Origin: JABDQW01 sp942492025
GTDB taxonomy: Bacteria > Pseudomonadota > Gammaproteobacteria > SZUA-229
Assembly (NCBI GenBank): GCA_942492025.1
Contig: CALODJ010000008.1
Span: forward strand, 186,001-250,000
Length of the DNA stretch: 64,000 nt
Direction: 5' to 3'
Both the position numbers and the translations under genes were made by a program. Shown one piece after another: positions 8,734 to 18,133 of this stretch. The stretch's first letter is position 1, and each line of letters opens with the position of its first letter. Below the pieces are notes generated by a model. The model ran no database searches. It was not told the DNA's origin and worked only from the letters and a program-made list of their open reading frames with translations.

Positions 8734-10014
8734 TCAACTGTTATTAACCAACAACCGCGTTTCCTCCCCTTCGAGTCGGGCTATCGTGACCGCCGCAACG
8801 GAATCGCTGAAGACATTGACGGCCGTCCTGCACATATCCAGCAGCCTGTCGACCACCAGAATCATACCAATGGCTTCAACCGGTAATCCAATCGCAGCCA
8901 GGATGATAGTAATGGCGACCAGGCTCGCCGAGGGTATGCCTGCGACGCCTATGGATGTCAGTAGCGCAACCAATACGATCGTGAACTGGGTGGCGAAATC
9001 CAGCGACAAGCCATAGGCCTGGGCAATAAACATCGCGGCGACGCACTCGTAGAGCGCCGTTCCATCCATATTCACGGTAGCACCCAATGGGAGTGTGAAA
9101 CCGCTCACCCGATTACTGACACCGGCGCGGGTCTCAACACAATCAATGGTTACAGGCAAAGTGGCCGATGATGAGCTGGTTGAAAAAGCAGTCAGTAGCG
9201 CCGGCATCATCGCTCGGAAGTGGGCACCCGGACTGACTCTGGCCAGCAAACGAAGCACTACCGGCAGCACCAGCATCGCGTGTATCGCTAATGCAAGAAG
9301 AACTGTAACAAAGAAAACGGCCAGCGGTCCGAATGCTTCCAGTCCTGATGTCATCAGCACATTCGCTACCAGTGCGAAAACACCAACGGGCGCAAACAAC
9401 ATAACCCACTCGGTCATTTGCATCATGACATCAAGCATTCCGCTCCAGAAATTTCTCAAGGATTCACCGGGCCGCCCCTTGACCCTTGATGTGAAAAAGC
9501 CAAACAGTAAGCTGAAAAAAATAAGCCCGAGCATTTGCCCTTCCGCTGCAGCAGATACGATATTCGCCGGTATCATGCGGATGAAAACTTCGGCAATATC
9601 ACCTGTGCCCCGACCTTCAACGCGCTCAACAACGGCATCGGTATCAGCAGCAAGCCCGACCATCTCCCGTACCGGCTCACCGTCGGCAATACCTGGCTGC
9701 AAGATATTCACTACAAACAGGCCGATTAATATAGCAACCAGACTACTTGCCAGGTAATAAATCAACGTTTTTGAACCAAGGCGTCCCAATGTGTCCGGGT
9801 GTATTTCCATCATACCCGCAATGATTGAGGACATGATCAATGGCACAATCAGCATTTTTAACGCATTTAGAAACAGCGTACCGATAAATGTAAATACAGC
9901 ATTCAGTGATATACCGAACAACGTAGTTGTGGGATCTGTCGCAACACCAGCCAGAACAGCCAGTACCAAAGCGACCAGTATTTGCCAGTGTAAAGCTAAA
10001 CGAAAGTGTTTCAT
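8734..10014 (-). CDS. Dicarboxylate/amino acid:cation symporter (DAACS family)
   Basis: A 426-residue transporter of the GltP/DctA/Glt(Ph) family, which imports C4-dicarboxylates, glutamate or related acids with Na+ or H+. Diagnostic segments are the serine-rich hairpin FSTSSSSATLPVT, the NMDGTALYE motif of helix 7 and AGIPSASLVAITIIL of the second hairpin. A TM4-type insertion (NILQPGIADGEP... VERVEGRGTGD) lies near residues 105-135. The substrate cannot be decided from sequence; R in VDRLLDMCRTAVNV (helix 8) is at the position that favours acidic substrates. It is monocistronic. Confidence 0.9.
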   Translation of the reverse strand: MKHFRLALHWQILVALVLAVLAGVATDPTTTLFGISLNAVFTFIGTLFLNALKMLIVPLIMSSIIAGMMEIHPDTLGRLGSKTLIYYLASSLVAILIGLFVVNILQPGIADGEPVREMVGLAADTDAVVERVEGRGTGDIAEVFIRMIPANIVSAAAEGQMLGLIFFSLLFGFFTSRVKGRPGESLRNFWSGMLDVMMQMTEWVMLFAPVGVFALVANVLMTSGLEAFGPLAVFFVTVLLALAIHAMLVLPVVLRLLARVSPGAHFRAMMPALLTAFSTSSSSATLPVTIDCVETRAGVSNRVSGFTLPLGATVNMDGTALYECVAAMFIAQAYGLSLDFATQFTIVLVALLTSIGVAGIPSASLVAITIILAAIGLPVEAIGMILVVDRLLDMCRTAVNVFSDSVAAVTIARLEGEETRLLVNNS

Positions 10015-10398
10015 TTCACGACGGATAGTATCTGTGATGTCCAGTAGTTCATAAAACCTGACAGTGCCGATGCGCTCAAAATCAACATCACTGTTGTAAC
10101 AATGTAATCATGACCGCAGGGTGCGCCGTGCGCACCGGGATTGAGGGCAAGACACTTAACCCGCGGATCCATAGCCATAGCTATGGATCAAGTGTAATCG
10201 TTAAAGATGCGACGCCAAGTTGCTCGTCTCATCCATGAGACTCACCCCTTCGGGGCTATCGCGATATTTTGTTCCTGACAAAATATCGTTCATAAAACCA
10301 AACAGGACAAACTGAAACCGGGTTAGTTTGTCTATTCTCCAGTCGCTGAGAGTGAGTAACGAATCTAATCATCACCACTACAGAATCTGCAGTGCTGT
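10015..10398. other. Intergenic region with several palindromes, no gene seen
   Basis: 384 bases between ppiD and the symporter. It holds one AGGGTGCGCCGTGCGCACC repeat unit (10118-10136), a GATCCATAGC..GCTATGGATC palindrome (about 10166-10190), a CCCCTTCGGGG mini-hairpin, and a perfect 11 bp stem CGATATTTTGT/ACAAAATATCG with a 5-base loop (10262-10288). No T-run follows the last stem on the minus strand, so it is not a convincing intrinsic terminator. Confidence 0.6.
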
Positions 10399-12288
10399 CT
10401 ATTGCAGCAAGTCGGTATTACGCTCTATTTCAGCGGCATCTTTGATAGTAGTTATGACATATTCAAATTCCGTATTTGCTATATCATTACTGCGTTGTTG
10501 CTTGACGGCATTCTTCTGATCCTGAGCTATTTCAGCAGGTGTCGTCACCTTGTCCAGTAGTACGACGACAATGTCACCGGAAGATAAATTGACCACCTGC
10601 ACGGATGGCTTGTCTTTCTGCGGGTATGGCATCTGGAAAGCGGCTTCAATAATCATCGGATCAACTTTACCCGCGTCAGTACGTTTAATGGTAACTTTAT
10701 CCTCTATACGCTGATTACCTGCAAGCAGATCTTCAGCTGAAACGCCTTCAACGATCTGATTTTTCATCTGTTCCGCCGCAGTCATTGCGCTTGTGTGTGC
10801 TGCTCTCGAGCGCAAGGTATTTTCGATTTCTGCGCTAACTTCCTCTAATGGCTTTTTACTCGCTGGTTCATGTTTCAACAGGCGTAATACAACAACGTGG
10901 GCTGGACTGATCTCGATGACGTCGCTATTAAGACCCTCCTGCAACACGGCAGCAGAAAAAGCTGCATTACGAAATTTCTGATTTTCAGCTATACCAGTAC
11001 CGGAGTTACGGGAAAATAATTCAGTTTTTTCGGGCTGTTTATTCACAGCATCAACAACAGCATCGAGACTGTCAGGATTTTCATAGGCAGTAACCGCCAT
11101 GTTCTCCGAGACGTCATAGAACATATTGCTGATAACTTCCTGTTTGAGCTCCTGTTCGAATTCATCTCGCTTGTCCGCAAACGCGGCCACTTCCGGCGTT
11201 CGGATATCATCAAGTTTGATCAAGTGCAGCCCGAACTGTGTCTCAACAATATCACTGATCCCACCCTTTTCCAGTTTGAACAACGCTACTTCGAACGGCT
11301 TAACCATATCACCTGAGGCGACCCAGCCAAGGTCACCACCCTGTTGTGCCGATGCGGGATCCTCAGAAAATTCACTCGCCAGCTCTTCAAAAGACGCACC
11401 ATCTCTCAGTTTTTGCTGGAGCTCCTCTATTCGTGCGGTGACGGCTGCGGTGCTCTTTTCTTCAGACGAACCTGTTTGCAGCAGTATATGGCGCGCCTTG
11501 CGTTCCTCTTTCTTCAGCACTGTACGCTTATAATCATCATACATTCCTGCCAGCTGTGCTTCATCAATCGAAATACTGTTGGCAAGATCATCATTGGTGA
11601 CTTCGACGTATTCAACGCTAACGCGTTCAGGTGTCATGAACCTGTCAATGTTAGAATTGTAAAAATCTTCAATATCCTGATCTGTGATCACAATGTCGTC
11701 TGATTGCGAATCGACGTCGAAGCGGATCCATCGAATATCACGCTCCTGTTGCTGAAGTGCAGCCAGTAATGCAACTTCTGCATCTGTCAAAATAGCAGAT
11801 GAAACAACGGCATTTTGTTTCTGTATCACGCGTAATTCATTTCTGAGTCTAGATTCATACTGACTGACCGTCATGTTGTTCGAAGCGATAACATTTTCAA
11901 AAAAATCCCTGTCAAACGCGCCATTACGAGAAAATAATGTCGCAATATTTTGCTTCAGGTTTGTATCAGATACCCGGTAACCGGAAGCATAGCTGTTTTC
12001 TTCAAGGACCAGCGCATCAACGAGTTGGTCGAGCACCAGCTTTTTGATTTGTTCGTTGCTATACGGCACCTTGCCACCAAATTGTTGATTTAATCGGGCC
12101 AACTGGTTCGAGTAGGCATTCTCGAACTGAAACACCGGGATCTCCTCACCATTGACCACAGCCGCGAATTGTTTATTGCCAGTACCGAGATAGGACTCTA
12201 TTCCCCAGAATGCAAAAGGAATAGTAATCAGTACAATCACCAGCGCGCCTAACCAGCCTTTGATGCGATCGTTGATAGCTTGCAACAT
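10399..12288 (-). CDS. ppiD: Periplasmic membrane-anchored chaperone / peptidyl-prolyl isomerase PpiD
   Basis: A 629-residue protein with one N-terminal membrane anchor (LGALVIVLITIPFAFWGI, residues 14-31), a SurA-like chaperone region, and a parvulin domain around residues 265-360 (ARHILLQTG, ASFEELASEFSEDPAS, GGDLGWV, TQFGLHLIKLDDI). PpiD sits at the periplasmic exit of the Sec translocon and assists newly exported proteins. In many gammaproteobacteria it follows lon and hupB, as here, with two tRNA genes in between. The parvulin active-site region looks complete; many PpiD proteins nevertheless lack isomerase activity, so the chaperone role is the safer call. Confidence 0.94.
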   Translation of the reverse strand: MLQAINDRIKGWLGALVIVLITIPFAFWGIESYLGTGNKQFAAVVNGEEIPVFQFENAYSNQLARLNQQFGGKVPYSNEQIKKLVLDQLVDALVLEENSYASGYRVSDTNLKQNIATLFSRNGAFDRDFFENVIASNNMTVSQYESRLRNELRVIQKQNAVVSSAILTDAEVALLAALQQQERDIRWIRFDVDSQSDDIVITDQDIEDFYNSNIDRFMTPERVSVEYVEVTNDDLANSISIDEAQLAGMYDDYKRTVLKKEERKARHILLQTGSSEEKSTAAVTARIEELQQKLRDGASFEELASEFSEDPASAQQGGDLGWVASGDMVKPFEVALFKLEKGGISDIVETQFGLHLIKLDDIRTPEVAAFADKRDEFEQELKQEVISNMFYDVSENMAVTAYENPDSLDAVVDAVNKQPEKTELFSRNSGTGIAENQKFRNAAFSAAVLQEGLNSDVIEISPAHVVVLRLLKHEPASKKPLEEVSAEIENTLRSRAAHTSAMTAAEQMKNQIVEGVSAEDLLAGNQRIEDKVTIKRTDAGKVDPMIIEAAFQMPYPQKDKPSVQVVNLSSGDIVVVLLDKVTTPAEIAQDQKNAVKQQRSNDIANTEFEYVITTIKDAAEIERNTDLLQ

Positions 12289-12349
12289 GATTCAGTGCCT
12301 TGATAGTGAATTTATAATTCGGATTATACAGATTGTATTAAACAGCAGA

Positions 12350-12393
12350 AACCACACGAGCTACCGATTTAACGATAACTCTTTCGTGTGGTT
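12350..12393 (-). terminator. Hairpin downstream of tRNA-Asp
   Basis: Perfect 10 bp arms AACCACACGA (12350-12359) and TCGTGTGGTT (12384-12393) enclose a 24-base loop. On the minus strand the stem ends in GGTTTCTG, a short T-run. It lies 13 bases after the tRNA-Asp CCA end, so it is a candidate terminator for the hupB-tRNA transcript. Confidence 0.45.
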
Positions 12394-12406
12394 GCTGAAT
12401 GAATAT

Positions 12407-12483
12407 TGGCGGAGCGGACGGGACTCGAACCCGCGACCCCCGGCGTGACAGGCCGGTATTCTAACCAGCTGAACTACCGCTCC
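12407..12483 (-). tRNA. tRNA-Asp (anticodon GTC)
   Basis: A 77-base gene with encoded CCA. The 7 bp acceptor stem is GGAGCGG/CCGCTCC with discriminator G. The anticodon loop is CTGTCAC with anticodon GTC, and the T arm has GGTTCGAGTCC. It follows tRNA-Val by three bases on the same strand. Confidence 0.97.
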
Positions 12484-12486
12484 AAT

Positions 12487-12562
12487 TGGTGGGTGCTGAG
12501 GGGATCGAACCCCCGACATTCGCCTTGTAAGGGCGACGCTCTACCAGCTGAGCTAAGCACCC
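12487..12562 (-). tRNA. tRNA-Val (anticodon TAC)
   Basis: A 76-base gene with encoded CCA. The acceptor stem is GGGTGCT/AGCACCC with discriminator A, the anticodon loop is CTTACAA with anticodon TAC, and the T loop is GGTTCGATCCC. Only 16 bases separate it from the hupB stop codon, so it is probably processed out of the hupB transcript. Confidence 0.97.
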
Positions 12563-12578
12563 CTACTGAGAGAGCGCG

Positions 12579-12851
12579 TTAGTTTACGTTATCTTTCAAC
12601 GCTTTGCCAGGCTTAAATGCAGGTACATTTGCTGCAGCTATCTGGATTTCTGCGCCAGTCTGAGGGTTGCGGCCTGTACGGGCAGCGCGCTTACGAACCA
12701 AGAAGGTCCCAAAGCCAACAACACTGACCTGGTCACCGGTTTTGAGAGCATCCGATATTGTACCTATCACTGCATCGAGCGCTCGTGCCGAATCCGCTTT
12801 GGACAAATCTGCTGCATCAGCAACAGCATCAATCAGTTCCGATTTATTCAT
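12579..12851 (-). CDS. hupB: DNA-binding protein HU-beta
   Basis: A 90-residue nucleoid protein that binds and bends DNA as a dimer. The start is taken at the second ATG (MNKSELIDAVADAADL), matching E. coli HupB and leaving GGGAA about 10 bases upstream; the ATG nine bases earlier is too close to that site. The DNA-binding arm VRKRAARTGRNPQTG with the intercalating proline in RNPQTG is intact, and the protein ends FKPGKALKDNVN. Order lon-hupB-tRNA-tRNA-ppiD is conserved in relatives. Upstream, a TATAAT-like box lies at 13023-13028 (minus strand), about 180 bases from the start, but its -35 is weak. Confidence 0.96.
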   Translation of the reverse strand: MNKSELIDAVADAADLSKADSARALDAVIGTISDALKTGDQVSVVGFGTFLVRKRAARTGRNPQTGAEIQIAAANVPAFKPGKALKDNVN

Positions 12852-13108
12852 TGATTTCATTTCCCATTAGGTGTTCTAAGTGATGATTAATATGTAACTA
12901 AATTGTTGTTTTTTTCCCATGAAAAGTAGACAACGTCAATACTGTTGTTACTCAAGGCTGTCGTTTTTCATACCAGCTCGTGATGCCTAATGTCTACGGC
13001 TAGCGGGCTTTAGACCTGCGGTATTATAGGGAAAAAACGCTGTTTAATAAATAAAAACACACGCAATAGTTACAAACTATTGCATGTGTTTGTGTGTACT
13101 ACAAATGG

Positions 13109-15544
13109 TTAGTGATGGCAAACGCTATCCCTGTTCTTTTTGCCTTTTCCCTGATTACTTGCTTTTCTGTCGCTTGCCGACTTTTCTTCAAGTGGTGTCG
13201 GCATTTTCGCCAGAGCCAGCTCCAGCACCTGATCAATCCAGCGCACGGGTTTGATATCCAGTTTGGTCAATATATTCTTTGGCATTTCTGCAAGGTCTTT
13301 CCTGTTTTCCTCGGGAATAAGCACCATTTTCACACCCGCTCTGTGCGCGGCCAGTAGTTTCTCTTTCAGACCGCCAATCGGAAGCACTTCGCCTCGAAGG
13401 GTTATTTCACCTGTCATAGCCACACTCTGCTTGACAGGTATACCGGTCAGTACCGAGGCGATTGCGGTACACATACCTATACCCGCACTGGGACCGTCCT
13501 TGGGGGTAGCGCCCTCAGGCACATGAATATGAATGTCGATATCGTCCTGAAAATCGGGTTCCAGTCCAAGTGAAGCAGAACGGCTACGCATCACGGTCAT
13601 CGCCGCCTGGATCGACTCCTGCATGACATCTCCCAGTTGGCCGGTAAATTGCAGCTTGCCTTTACCTGGCACCATGGCCGATTCTATAGTGAGCAGCTCA
13701 CCACCCACTTCAGTCCAGGCGAGACCATTGACCATTCCCACCTGGTCATTCTCTTCGGCCTCACCGTAACGGAATCGATGCACGCCCAGATATTTATCCA
13801 GATTGCGCGAGCTTATCGACATCACCTTGTCCGTGGGTTCAAGCACGGCGTTCTTCACTACCTTGCGACAAATTTTTGCAATTTCGCGTTCGAGGCTACG
13901 CACTCCCGCTTCGCGCGTATACAGGCGCACGATATCTCGTAGGGCCGAATCACTGACTTGCAGCTCGTTATCATTCAAGCCATTGTTTTTCATCTGTTTG
14001 GGTAAAAGATACTTTCGTGCAATCGCCACCTTTTCGTCCTCGGTGTAACCGGGCAGGCGAATCACTTCCATACGATCCAGCAAGGGCGCAGGAATATTCA
14101 TGCTATTTGCTGTTGCAACGAACATGACATCTGACAGGTCAAAATCGACCTCGAGATAATGATCTGCAAAGGTATGGTTCTGTTCCGGATCGAGGACTTC
14201 AAGCAATGCTGATGCCGGATCGCCTCTGAAATCAGCTGCCATTTTGTCAATTTCGTCAAGCAGGAACAGCGGATTGCGAGTACCCACCTTACTCAGGTTC
14301 TGGATCACCTTACCTGGTAAGGAGCCGATATAGGTTCTGCGATGCCCTCGAATTTCAGATTCATCGCGCACACCGCCCAGGGCCATACGCGTATATTTAC
14401 GATTGGTGGCTCGCGCGATCGATTGCCCCAAAGATGTTTTACCAACACCGGGCGGCCCGACCAAGCAGAGTATTGGGCCTTTGAGCTTTTTAACACGCTG
14501 CTGTACTGCAAGATACTCAAGAATGCGTTCTTTAACCTTTTCCAGGCCGTAGTGATCATCGTTCAAGACTTTTTCAGCCTTGCTCAAATCGTTACTTATC
14601 TTGGTCCTTTTCTTCCAGGGGCAGTCTGCCAGCCAGTCGATGTAATTACGCACAACCGTCGCTTCTGCAGACATCGGCGACATCATCTTAAGCTTGTTAA
14701 GTTCGTTGATAGCCTTTTTCCGTGCCTCTTTGGGCATGCCGGCTTTTTCTATACGTTGTTCAAGCTCTTCAATTTCGTTTGGCGCATCTTCGAGGTCACC
14801 CAGCTCTTTCTGGATGGCTTTCATTTGTTCGTTAAGATAGTACTCGCGCTGACTTTTCTCCATTTGCTGCTTTACACGACCACGAATACGTTTTTCAATT
14901 TGCAGCAGATCTATTTCTCCATCGATCAGCTTCATCAGGTACTCAAGCCTTTGATGCACATCCACGATCTCGAGGATTTTCTGCTTTTCATCAAGCTTTA
15001 ATGACATATGTGCTGCAATAGTGTCTGACAGACGTGACGGCTCATCAATACCCGACAAGGATGTCAGAATCTCGGCAGGCACCTTCTTGTTCAATTTCAC
15101 GTATTGATCAAATGCACCCAGAATAGAGCGGGAAAGAATTTCCAGCTCCTTGTCATCAACAGACATTTGGCTGTCCAACAAGTCATATCCACCAACAAAG
15201 AATTCCTCGCCATCCCTGAGATTGTTCACGCGCGCGCGTTGCACACCCTCGACGAGAACCTTAATGGTACCGTCAGGCAGTTTCAGCAACTGCAGAATTG
15301 TCGCCATGGTGCCGATCTCATAGACATCATCGACGCCGGGTTCATCGATGTCTGCACTCTTCTGCGCCACGAGTAAAATTTGCTTGTTGTCCTGCATTGC
15401 AGCATCAAGCGCCCGAATGGACTTCTCTCGACCGACGAACAATGGGATAACCATGTGTGGATAAACCACAACATCTCTTAGTGGTAAAACAGGAACTTCA
15501 GTTACGGAAGGACTCAAATCGTTATGATCAGTTGTTGTGGCCAT
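13109..15544 (-). CDS. lon: ATP-dependent protease Lon
   Basis: An 811-residue AAA+ serine protease that degrades misfolded and specific regulatory proteins in the cytoplasm. The N-terminal substrate-binding domain begins PVLPLRDVVVYPHMVIPLFV. The ATPase has Walker A GPPGVGKTS (about residue 362) and Walker B LFLLDEID. The peptidase domain has the catalytic serine in PKDGPSAGIGM (about 685) and the lysine in GGLKEKLLAAHRAG (about 728). The C-terminal tail after LALAKMPTPLEEK is about 25 residues longer than in E. coli and rich in K and S. It is preceded by clpX and followed by hupB, all in the same direction. Confidence 0.97.
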   Translation of the reverse strand: MATTTDHNDLSPSVTEVPVLPLRDVVVYPHMVIPLFVGREKSIRALDAAMQDNKQILLVAQKSADIDEPGVDDVYEIGTMATILQLLKLPDGTIKVLVEGVQRARVNNLRDGEEFFVGGYDLLDSQMSVDDKELEILSRSILGAFDQYVKLNKKVPAEILTSLSGIDEPSRLSDTIAAHMSLKLDEKQKILEIVDVHQRLEYLMKLIDGEIDLLQIEKRIRGRVKQQMEKSQREYYLNEQMKAIQKELGDLEDAPNEIEELEQRIEKAGMPKEARKKAINELNKLKMMSPMSAEATVVRNYIDWLADCPWKKRTKISNDLSKAEKVLNDDHYGLEKVKERILEYLAVQQRVKKLKGPILCLVGPPGVGKTSLGQSIARATNRKYTRMALGGVRDESEIRGHRRTYIGSLPGKVIQNLSKVGTRNPLFLLDEIDKMAADFRGDPASALLEVLDPEQNHTFADHYLEVDFDLSDVMFVATANSMNIPAPLLDRMEVIRLPGYTEDEKVAIARKYLLPKQMKNNGLNDNELQVSDSALRDIVRLYTREAGVRSLEREIAKICRKVVKNAVLEPTDKVMSISSRNLDKYLGVHRFRYGEAEENDQVGMVNGLAWTEVGGELLTIESAMVPGKGKLQFTGQLGDVMQESIQAAMTVMRSRSASLGLEPDFQDDIDIHIHVPEGATPKDGPSAGIGMCTAIASVLTGIPVKQSVAMTGEITLRGEVLPIGGLKEKLLAAHRAGVKMVLIPEENRKDLAEMPKNILTKLDIKPVRWIDQVLELALAKMPTPLEEKSASDRKASNQGKGKKNRDSVCHH

Positions 15545-15624
15545 AGATGCCTCAGTGGTTTTGTTTCCTTGTTTATGTGGTCAGAATCGAAATATTCAAG
15601 GCTTCGATCTGCTCACTCGTACTG

Positions 15625-16920
15625 CTATTCTTGTGACGCCTGACGTTCTACCGACGCCTGATGGTTGTCACCACCCTCGTAGACAAGGAAGGGTTTGTTG
15701 ATCCCTTCGATTACAGATTCATCAATGACCACCTTGACCACATCTTCCTGTGATGGCAAATCGTACATGGTTTCGAGTAGTACATTTTCCAGGATTGTGC
15801 GAAGACCACGTGCACCTGTTTTACGCTTCATCGCCTTGCGTGCAATCGCCGACAAGGCATCGTCACGCAGTTCCAGCTCGCAGCCTTCCATTTCGATCAT
15901 CTTGGCATACTGCTTGGCCAGCGCGTTCTTCGGTTCTTTGAGTATGGTCACCAATGCTTCCTCATCAAGCTCTTCCAGTGTCGCTATCACAGGTAGACGG
16001 CCAACAAATTCAGGAATCAAGCCATACTGGATCAGATCATCTGCTTCCAGATCAACGAGTACTTCAGAAGCACTGATTTCAGTCTCCTTACTGCGCACCT
16101 GGGCACCAAAACCAATGCCGCTTTTCTCTGAGCGGTCTCTGACGACCTTATCGAGACCGGAGAATGCACCACCGCAAATAAACAGTATCTTCGCTGTATC
16201 GACCTGCAGAAATTCCTGCTGCGGGTGTTTGCGGCCGCCCTGCGGCGGTACAGAGGCCACCGTTCCCTCGATCAGTTTAAGCAAAGCTTGCTGAACACCT
16301 TCTCCTGAAACGTCGCGGGTAATCGAAGGATTATCTGACTTGCGTGAAATCTTGTCTATTTCATCGATGTAGACGATGCCGGTCTGTGCTTTTTCCACAT
16401 CATAATCGCACTTTTGCAGCAATTTCTGGATAATGTTTTCAACATCCTCGCCAACGTAACCAGCCTCAGTTAATGTGGTCGCATCTGCAATGGTAAATGG
16501 CACATTCAGCAAACGCGCCATGGTTTCAGCGAGCAGCGTTTTACCCGAACCTGTTGGCCCGATCAGCAGGATATTGCTTTTGGAAAGCTCAATATCGTCT
16601 TTTTTATGTTTGACCTCAAGACGCTTATAGTGATTATAAACCGCGACCGCCAAGACCTTTTTGGCACGTTCCTGGCCGATCACATAATCGTTCAAGATAG
16701 CTTTGATTTCATGCGGCGTTGGTAATTTTCGTATCGCCGAAGTGGATTCTTCTTCCATCTCTTCTCGAATGATGTCGTTACACAATTCGACACATTCATC
16801 ACAAACATACACTGAGGGACCAGCGATCAGTTTTTTGACCTCATGCTGGCTCTTGCCACAGAACGAGCAATATAAGAGTTTTTCAGTATCGTTACCTGAA
16901 TGATTATTGTCGTCGCTCAT
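15625..16920 (-). CDS. clpX: ATP-dependent unfoldase ClpX
   Basis: A 431-residue AAA+ unfoldase that feeds substrates to ClpP. The N-terminal zinc domain has CSFCGKSQ and YVCDECVELC (four Cys). Walker A is GPTGSGKT, Walker B is GIVYIDEIDKI, and the pore loop GYVGEDVE and the ClpP-docking IGF loop (KSGIGFGAQV) are visible. It is encoded between clpP and lon, with a 535-base gap to clpP that probably carries a separate promoter. Confidence 0.97.
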   Translation of the reverse strand: MSDDNNHSGNDTEKLLYCSFCGKSQHEVKKLIAGPSVYVCDECVELCNDIIREEMEEESTSAIRKLPTPHEIKAILNDYVIGQERAKKVLAVAVYNHYKRLEVKHKKDDIELSKSNILLIGPTGSGKTLLAETMARLLNVPFTIADATTLTEAGYVGEDVENIIQKLLQKCDYDVEKAQTGIVYIDEIDKISRKSDNPSITRDVSGEGVQQALLKLIEGTVASVPPQGGRKHPQQEFLQVDTAKILFICGGAFSGLDKVVRDRSEKSGIGFGAQVRSKETEISASEVLVDLEADDLIQYGLIPEFVGRLPVIATLEELDEEALVTILKEPKNALAKQYAKMIEMEGCELELRDDALSAIARKAMKRKTGARGLRTILENVLLETMYDLPSQEDVVKVVIDESVIEGINKPFLVYEGGDNHQASVERQASQE

Positions 16921-17455
16921 ACATACCCCTTAGTTCATGGCTACAACACTACATTGCCAATTTCGCATGGCGGTTGCAAGTTTTCAAGATGGTGAGGATA
17001 TTATATAGACAATAGCGCAATTGGATAATTCCATCAGTGATTTCATGACAAAAAACGGCATTTTTTGTAACAACCTGACAAATTTTCAGCAGTTTAGCCG
17101 ACTTTTTGACCACTTAACCCACATTTTCCATCAAGTATTCGGATTTATCGTGGGTAATTGGCGATAAAAACTGTTCAATAAATAAACAGCACGAAGTTTC
17201 AACGGGTAAATGCCCGTGCTCAAGGCGGTCGCAATGGCTGAGGCAGAGCGCGTGAATACGCCACATCTATCAGGCAGGCATGAATGCCCGCAAACCAACC
17301 CATGCCCCGCCTTGCGCATAAGGTAATGTTGACAGGATCCGATCAACGCATCGCTGGCAGCCTGAGCCTGTGCAGGCCTGTGCATAGAGTCACGTCACGT
17401 GTGGGCACGACTCCGTTGTCACCGGCGTTTGAAATCCGAGCCGGTGAAGTTCCGG
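16921..17455. other. clpP-clpX intergenic region, no gene seen
   Basis: 535 bases. On the minus strand a short AT-rich stem CTGTT/AACAG followed by TTTTTATC (17166-17189) is a weak terminator candidate for clpP. A TATAAT-like box lies near 16996-17004 upstream of clpX without a good -35. Short open frames here have no recognisable product. Confidence 0.5.
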
Positions 17456-18085
17456 TCAGCTTCGAATATTCAGAACCTCGTCAATCAGGCCATAGGCCGC
17501 TGCTTCATCACTGCTCATGAAGTTGTCACGCTCAGTGTCATCGCTTATCTTTTCAATAGGTTGGCCGCTGTGCTTAGCCAGTATACTGTTCAACTGATCA
17601 CGAATTTTGAGAATCTCACGGGCATGAATGTCGATATCCGACGCCTGCCCCTGGAATCCGCCCAGCGGCTGGTGGATCATCACACGCGAGTGAGGCAGGC
17701 AATAGCGCTTACCCTTATGACCTCCAGCCAGCAGTACTGCGCCCATACTGGCAGCCTGTCCCACGCACAAGGTGCTGATGTCCGGCTTGACGAATTGCAT
17801 GGTGTCATAAATGGCCAGTCCGGCCGTGACAACACCACCGGGTGAATTGATGTAAAGCGAGATATCCTTATCAGGATTCTCAGATTCCAGGTAAAGCAGC
17901 TGTGCCACAACCAGGTTGGCCATATGGTCATCGACCGGCCCGACGACGAAAATCACCCGCTCCTTGAGTAATCGTGAGTAAATATCGTATGAACGCTCGC
18001 CGCGCGAGGTCTGCTCGACAACCATCGGAATCAGATTGAGTGCTTGTGTGTTCAACGCGCCCTGTGAAAATTCATTGTTTTGCAT
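17456..18085 (-). CDS. clpP: ATP-dependent Clp protease proteolytic subunit ClpP
   Basis: A 209-residue serine peptidase that forms the double heptameric chamber used by ClpX and ClpA. The catalytic triad is S113 (GQAASMGAVLL), H138 (RVMIHQPLGG) and D187 (ERDNFM), all intact. The N-terminal segment before LIPMVVEQTSRGERSYDIYS is a short propeptide-like stretch, as in other gammaproteobacteria. It lies 48 bases after tig and is likely cotranscribed with it. Confidence 0.97.
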   Translation of the reverse strand: MQNNEFSQGALNTQALNLIPMVVEQTSRGERSYDIYSRLLKERVIFVVGPVDDHMANLVVAQLLYLESENPDKDISLYINSPGGVVTAGLAIYDTMQFVKPDISTLCVGQAASMGAVLLAGGHKGKRYCLPHSRVMIHQPLGGFQGQASDIDIHAREILKIRDQLNSILAKHSGQPIEKISDDTERDNFMSSDEAAAYGLIDEVLNIRS

Positions 18086-18133
18086 TTGTTAGTCCTGTAA
18101 GTTTATGGTCACCATCAGCTATCTATAGCTGAT

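Noticed and set aside
10262..10288. Perfect 11 bp hairpin considered as the ppiD terminator
   Set aside because: It is more than 100 bases after the ppiD stop, AT-rich in the stem, and lacks a T-run on the minus strand.
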